A stretch of 64,000 bases of DNA from PALG01 sp964495885 (GTDB taxonomy: Bacteria; Bacteroidota; Bacteroidia; Flavobacteriales; Flavobacteriaceae): NCBI GenBank assembly GCA_964495885.1, contig CAZBWO010000002.1:1-64000 (forward strand), written 5' to 3'. A program made the position numbers and the translations under genes. Positions 60,251 to 64,000 of this stretch are shown in pieces. The notes under the pieces were generated by a model. It was not told the DNA's origin. It ran no database searches and worked only from the letters and a program-made list of their open reading frames with translations. The first letter of the stretch is position 1; each line of letters begins with the position of its first letter.

Positions 60251-63115
60251 ATGTACCAAAAAATTTTTCAAAGAACTTTTCTAGCCTTTATGACCTTAGT
60301 TTTTGTAGTGGCTTGTAAAGAAAATGAACCCTCTTCAAATGAAGAAAGTGCACAACTTTCTATTGATTTTCAAAAGTATGAATTAGAAAACGGGCTCGAT
60401 GTGGTTTTGCATCAAGATAAGAGTGACCCAATTGTTTCCGTGGCAATTCAATATGGAGTAGGATCCAATCGTGAAAAAACAGGAAGGACTGGATTTGCAC
60501 ACTTGTTTGAGCATATGCTATTTCAGGAGTCTGAAAATGTTCCGCAGGATCAATTCTTCAAAAAAATACAAGACGCAGGAGGAACACTCAATGGCGGTAC
60601 TTGGAAAGATGGAACCATTTATTATGAAGTAGTACCAAAGAATGCCATGGAAATGGTATTATGGTTGGAAAGTGACCGAATGGGATACTTAATCAATACG
60701 GTAACTGAAGCTGCTTTTTACAATCAGCAAGAAGTTGTTCAAAATGAAAAAAGACAACGGGTAGATAATAATCCTTATGGGCATACCAATTGGGTGTTGG
60801 ACAAAAATATTTACCCCGAAGGCCATCCTTACAATTGGCAAGTTATTGGGGAATTGGTAGATCTTCAAAACGCAACGGTAGATGATGTACGTGAATTTTA
60901 TGATAGATATTATGGTCCCAATAATGCAACCTTGGTATTAGCTGGGGACTTTGAAACCGAAGAAGCCAAAGCACTTATTGAAAAGTATTTCGGGGAAATT
61001 AAGCGTCGTCAGGAAGTAGCACTATTGGAGCCGCAACCAGTCACCATTTCTGAGACTAAGCGATTATACCACGAAGATAATTTTGCACAAGCTCCTCAAT
61101 TAAATATGGTGTGGCCTACAGTACAACAATATACAGATGATGCCTATGCCCTTGACTTCTTGGCAGAAATTCTTTCCAGTGGAAAAAAGGCCCCGATGTA
61201 TAAAGTATTAGTGAAGGAAAAGGAATTGACTTCTAGAACTTCAGCATTTAGTAACGCACAACAAATTGCTGGAGATTTCCATATAAGGATTACTGCCAAT
61301 GATGGTGTGGATTTAGATGCTGTTGAAGAGGGCATTTTTGAAGCCTTTGCACTTTTTGAAAAAGAAGGAGTGACAGATCGAGATGTTGAGCGTATCAAAG
61401 CTGGGTTGGAGACCCAATTTTACAATGGTATCAGCAGTGTACTTGGTAAATCATTTCAGCTTTGCCAGTACAATGTTTTTGCAGGTGATCCTGGTTTTAT
61501 AGAAGAAGATATTGAGAACATCAAGAAAGTAACCAAGGAGGATGTAATGCGTGTTTATGAAACGTACATCAAGGACAAACCTTTTGTGATGACCAGTTTT
61601 GTGCCGAAAGGACAAATGGATTTGATTGCTGAAAATTCTGAAAAGGCACCAGTAGTAGAGGAAGAAATCAAGGAAAATGTAGAAAAGGTAATTGAAGAAA
61701 CTACTGAGGAAGTTGCTAAAACACCTTCTAACTTTGATCGTTCCATTGAACCAGAGCAAGGTCCGGCGCCAGCATTGAGTATTCCTACTACTTGGACGAC
61801 AGAACTTTCCAACGGAATTAAAGTATATGGGATAGAACAAAATGAAATTCCTACTGTAAACTTTAGCTTGGTTATTGAAGGAGGACACCTTATGGATGAC
61901 ATGAATAAAAATGGTGTGGCCAATCTTATGACAGATATTATGATGGAAGGTACTGCCAATAAAACCCCTGAGGAACTGGAAGAGGAAATTGAATTGTTAG
62001 GTGCGAACATCAATATGTACACAACCAATGAATCTATCGTTATTCGAGGGAATACTTTGGTTCGAAACTTTGACAAAACAATGGATCTAATCGAAGAAAT
62101 GTTGTTGGAGCCTCGTTGGGATGAAGAAGAATTTAAGCGTATCAAAACGGCTACCATCAACCAGATTAAGCGTTCTGCTGCAGATCCAAATACAGTTGCC
62201 AGAAACGTATACAATAAATTACTCTATGGCGAAAACCATATTTTTAGTTATCCAACCATAGGCGATGAAGCTTCCGTAGAGGCAATTACAATTGAAGATT
62301 TGAAGGCTTTTTATGAGAAGAATTTTTCACCTAGTATTTCCAATTTCAACATTGTAGGGAAGATAGATCAAGCTAGTGTGATGAATTCCTTGAAAGATTT
62401 AGAGTCTAATTGGGCAGCGAAGGAAGTAACTATCCCAGAATATCCTATTGAGAATAATCGAGATAAGTCATCTTTATATTTTGTAGATATTCCAAATGCC
62501 AAGCAATCTGTTATTAATATTGGTTATGTTGGATTGCCAAGGAATCATCCAGATTTCTACCCTGTAGAAGTCATGAATTATAAGCTGGGTGGATCTTTCA
62601 GTGGAAATGTAAACTTAATTTTGAGAGAAGAAAAAGGATATACCTATGGAGCCCGAACCAACTTTTCTGGAGGCAAAATACCCGGTACATTTACAGCTTC
62701 TTCCAGTGTGAGAACAAATACTACCGGGGAATCTGTTGAAATCTTCAGGGATGAGATTGCAAAATACCAACAAGGAATTTCAGAAGAAGATTTGGAATTC
62801 ACCAAAAATGCGCTTATCAAGTCTAATGCACGTAGATTTGAGACCCAATTCTCTTTGTTGGGCATGTTACAGGAGATGAGCGCCTATGACCTTCCGAAGA
62901 ATTATATTGAAGCAGAAGAGGCAGTTATCAAAAATATGACCTTACAACGTCACCAAGAGTTGGCAAATAAATACCTAGATGAATCTATCATGGCGTATTT
63001 GGTAGTTGGTGATGCAACTACACAATATCCACAATTTAAAGATATGGGCTTTGATGAAGTGATGTTGGTAGATAAAGATGGGGAAAAAGTTGAAATGAAA
63101 GACGTAAAGCAATAA
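60251..63115 (+). CDS. M16-family zinc protease lipoprotein, two-module
   Basis: A 954-residue protein with a lipoprotein signal (FVVACKENE). The first M16 module has the inverted zinc motif H84-L-F-E87-H88 in FAHLFEHMLFQ and the downstream glutamate in QNEKRQR. After an acidic Glu/Val-rich linker (about 470-500), the second module keeps the fold (LSNGIKVYGIEQNE, GVANLMTDIMMEGT) but has no HxxEH, as expected for the non-catalytic half. Such enzymes are clam-shell peptidases that digest small unfolded peptides; here it is anchored in an envelope membrane. It is a single-gene unit ending at a strong hairpin. Confidence 0.92.
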   Translation: MYQKIFQRTFLAFMTLVFVVACKENEPSSNEESAQLSIDFQKYELENGLDVVLHQDKSDPIVSVAIQYGVGSNREKTGRTGFAHLFEHMLFQESENVPQDQFFKKIQDAGGTLNGGTWKDGTIYYEVVPKNAMEMVLWLESDRMGYLINTVTEAAFYNQQEVVQNEKRQRVDNNPYGHTNWVLDKNIYPEGHPYNWQVIGELVDLQNATVDDVREFYDRYYGPNNATLVLAGDFETEEAKALIEKYFGEIKRRQEVALLEPQPVTISETKRLYHEDNFAQAPQLNMVWPTVQQYTDDAYALDFLAEILSSGKKAPMYKVLVKEKELTSRTSAFSNAQQIAGDFHIRITANDGVDLDAVEEGIFEAFALFEKEGVTDRDVERIKAGLETQFYNGISSVLGKSFQLCQYNVFAGDPGFIEEDIENIKKVTKEDVMRVYETYIKDKPFVMTSFVPKGQMDLIAENSEKAPVVEEEIKENVEKVIEETTEEVAKTPSNFDRSIEPEQGPAPALSIPTTWTTELSNGIKVYGIEQNEIPTVNFSLVIEGGHLMDDMNKNGVANLMTDIMMEGTANKTPEELEEEIELLGANINMYTTNESIVIRGNTLVRNFDKTMDLIEEMLLEPRWDEEEFKRIKTATINQIKRSAADPNTVARNVYNKLLYGENHIFSYPTIGDEASVEAITIEDLKAFYEKNFSPSISNFNIVGKIDQASVMNSLKDLESNWAAKEVTIPEYPIENNRDKSSLYFVDIPNAKQSVINIGYVGLPRNHPDFYPVEVMNYKLGGSFSGNVNLILREEKGYTYGARTNFSGGKIPGTFTASSSVRTNTTGESVEIFRDEIAKYQQGISEEDLEFTKNALIKSNARRFETQFSLLGMLQEMSAYDLPKNYIEAEEAVIKNMTLQRHQELANKYLDESIMAYLVVGDATTQYPQFKDMGFDEVMLVDKDGEKVEMKDVKQ

Positions 63116-63137
63116 GCATTTTTTTAGATATTTTTAT

Positions 63138-63162
63138 GTGGGGCGCCCAAAGGGCGCCCCAC
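63138..63162. terminator. Bidirectional terminator hairpin
   Basis: GTGGGGCGCCC (63138-63148), loop AAA, GGGCGCCCCAC (63152-63162): a perfect 11-base G+C-rich stem between convergent genes. T-tracts are weak on both sides. Confidence 0.8.
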
Positions 63163-63169
63163 AATTATT

Positions 63170-64000
63170 TTAAAATATACGATCTTCTTTATGGTATTCC
63201 CTTTTAATTCCTTTTAGTAATAAATTTCTATCAAGCACATTCGATTTTTGATGTAGCACCTGCAGACTACAGTAGTGAATTACATTTACAATATTAGAAC
63301 CACTTAAGTCATATTTTTTTGCAATTAAGGGTAGGTCTAGATCTTCGGAAAGCAACAATTTTTCAGGAAGATTCTTTCTCCAAATCTCTTCCCGTTCTTT
63401 TGCTCCTGGTAGTTCAAAGGGACACAACGACTGAAACCTTCTTGTAAAGGCTTCGTCTATGTTGTCCTTAAAATTGGATGCTAAAATAACCAGTCCCGGA
63501 TGGGATTCTACCCGCTGCAATAAATAGGAAACTTCCTGATTGGCATATTTATCATGCGCATCCCTAACATTGGTACGCTTTCCGAAGATAGAATCTGCTT
63601 CGTCAAAGAAAAGAATCCAATCTTTATGGGCAGCTCTGTCAAATAGATTCGAGAGGTGCTTTTCAGTTTCGCCAATATATTTGGAAACTACTGTAGATAA
63701 ATCAATTCGGTAAACCGGTTTATTGGTATATTTTCCCAGTAAACTAGCCGTAAGTGTTTTTCCAGTTCCTGGCGGACCGTGAAACAAGGCCCGATATCCA
63801 CCTTTAATTCGATGTTTCATGCCCCATTCATTTAGCAAATGATCATTGTGCTCTAGCCAAATTTCGAGTTCCTTGATATGTTTCCATGTTTTTTCATTCA
63901 AGACCAAATCCTCCCAAGCCAATGGGGTCTCTAATTTTTCCGCAGGAAAATCGGTGCTAAGTTTTGGAGAAGGAATAACCCCGGTGGTTAACCGATGAAG
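63170..64000 (-). CDS. AAA ATPase, contractile-injection-system (Afp15) type, partial at window end
   Basis: The reading frame is open to the window edge, so the N-terminus is missing; the part seen is 276 residues. Walker A GPPGTGKTLTASLLGK and Walker B WILFFDEADSIFGKR mark a classic AAA domain. VYRIDLSTVVSKYIGETEKH, RDAHDKYANQEVSYLLQRVE and FTRRFQSLCPFELP match what I remember of Afp15-type ATPases, the last conserved gene of extracellular contractile injection system loci (PVC/Afp-like). In those systems it is thought to help assembly or length control. If the call is right, the tail-tube, sheath and baseplate genes should lie just past 64000. A stand-alone AAA protease-like ATPase is the alternative. 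Confidence 0.7.
   Translation of the reverse strand, partial: LHRLTTGVIPSPKLSTDFPAEKLETPLAWEDLVLNEKTWKHIKELEIWLEHNDHLLNEWGMKHRIKGGYRALFHGPPGTGKTLTASLLGKYTNKPVYRIDLSTVVSKYIGETEKHLSNLFDRAAHKDWILFFDEADSIFGKRTNVRDAHDKYANQEVSYLLQRVESHPGLVILASNFKDNIDEAFTRRFQSLCPFELPGAKEREEIWRKNLPEKLLLSEDLDLPLIAKKYDLSGSNIVNVIHYCSLQVLHQKSNVLDRNLLLKGIKREYHKEDRIF

Overview
The window reads as the chromosome of a marine-type Flavobacteriaceae member (Bacteroidota). The evidence is Bacteroidota promoters (TTG, 19-20 bases, TAnnTTTG), the ftsK-lolA-lptF/G-ribBA string, a TPR/LytS kinase with a LytTR regulator, a propeller/Y_Y_Y kinase, and fibre proteins of a type common in this phylum. Most of the window is A+T-rich; the first ~2.1 kb is clearly richer in G+C. 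I found no rRNA, tRNA, CRISPR array, transposase or integrase.

Layout. 1-2.1 kb: a heptamer microsatellite, a nitroreductase and a KdnA-like sugar aminotransferase. 2.3-4.9 kb: the first of four secreted fibre proteins. 4.9-10.7 kb (minus): ribBA, an LptF/G permease, lolA and ftsK. 10.8-21.3 kb: an envelope-stress-like block with a vWA operon (three secreted or membrane proteins), dgkA-tpx, a secreted beta-helix-like protein, a DUF4412-like protein, and a LuxR-type regulator with its giant propeller kinase. 21.4-22.9 kb: NhaC antiporter. 23.1-33.5 kb: three more fibre proteins around a LytS/LytTR pair. 33.5-43.6 kb: methionine gamma-lyase-like enzyme with divergent Lrp, CPBP-family membrane protein, lpdA, pabB, a SatD/DUF3307 pair, tilS, dsbD. 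43.9-52.9 kb: alpha-glucan use running into upper glycolysis (pgmB, GH65 phosphorylase, GH13 lipoprotein, pfkA, gapA, N-acetylglucosamine kinase-like, pgi). 53-55.5 kb: a four-gene two-component unit with a separate membrane protein. 55.5-63.1 kb: comM-like ATPase, an M14-like deacylase with a GCS2-CBS ligase, an M16 protease. 63.2 kb to the edge: an AAA ATPase of the type found with extracellular contractile injection systems, cut by the window end.

How the parts work together. The strongest hidden signal is a palindrome ACCC-N4-GGGT followed by AATTGA at the -33 element of three promoters: the vWA operon (13.95 kb), the beta-helix-like gene (14.97 kb) and the LuxR-type regulator gene (18.14 kb). 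A fourth copy lies upstream of the kinase gene (21.37 kb). Spacing to the -7 box is 20 bases in the first three. The half-site TGGGT fits the GerE/LuxR-family consensus. I infer an autoregulated two-component regulon controlling a set of secreted proteins of unknown function.

The four fibre proteins share the same kind of N-terminal module but carry different repeats (17-residue, 15-residue, YadA-head-like) and different C-terminal ends (S74 autoproteolytic chaperone twice, a coiled-coil end, a C1q/TNF-like jelly roll). They look like a modular surface-fibre family, not a prophage, because no other phage gene is present.
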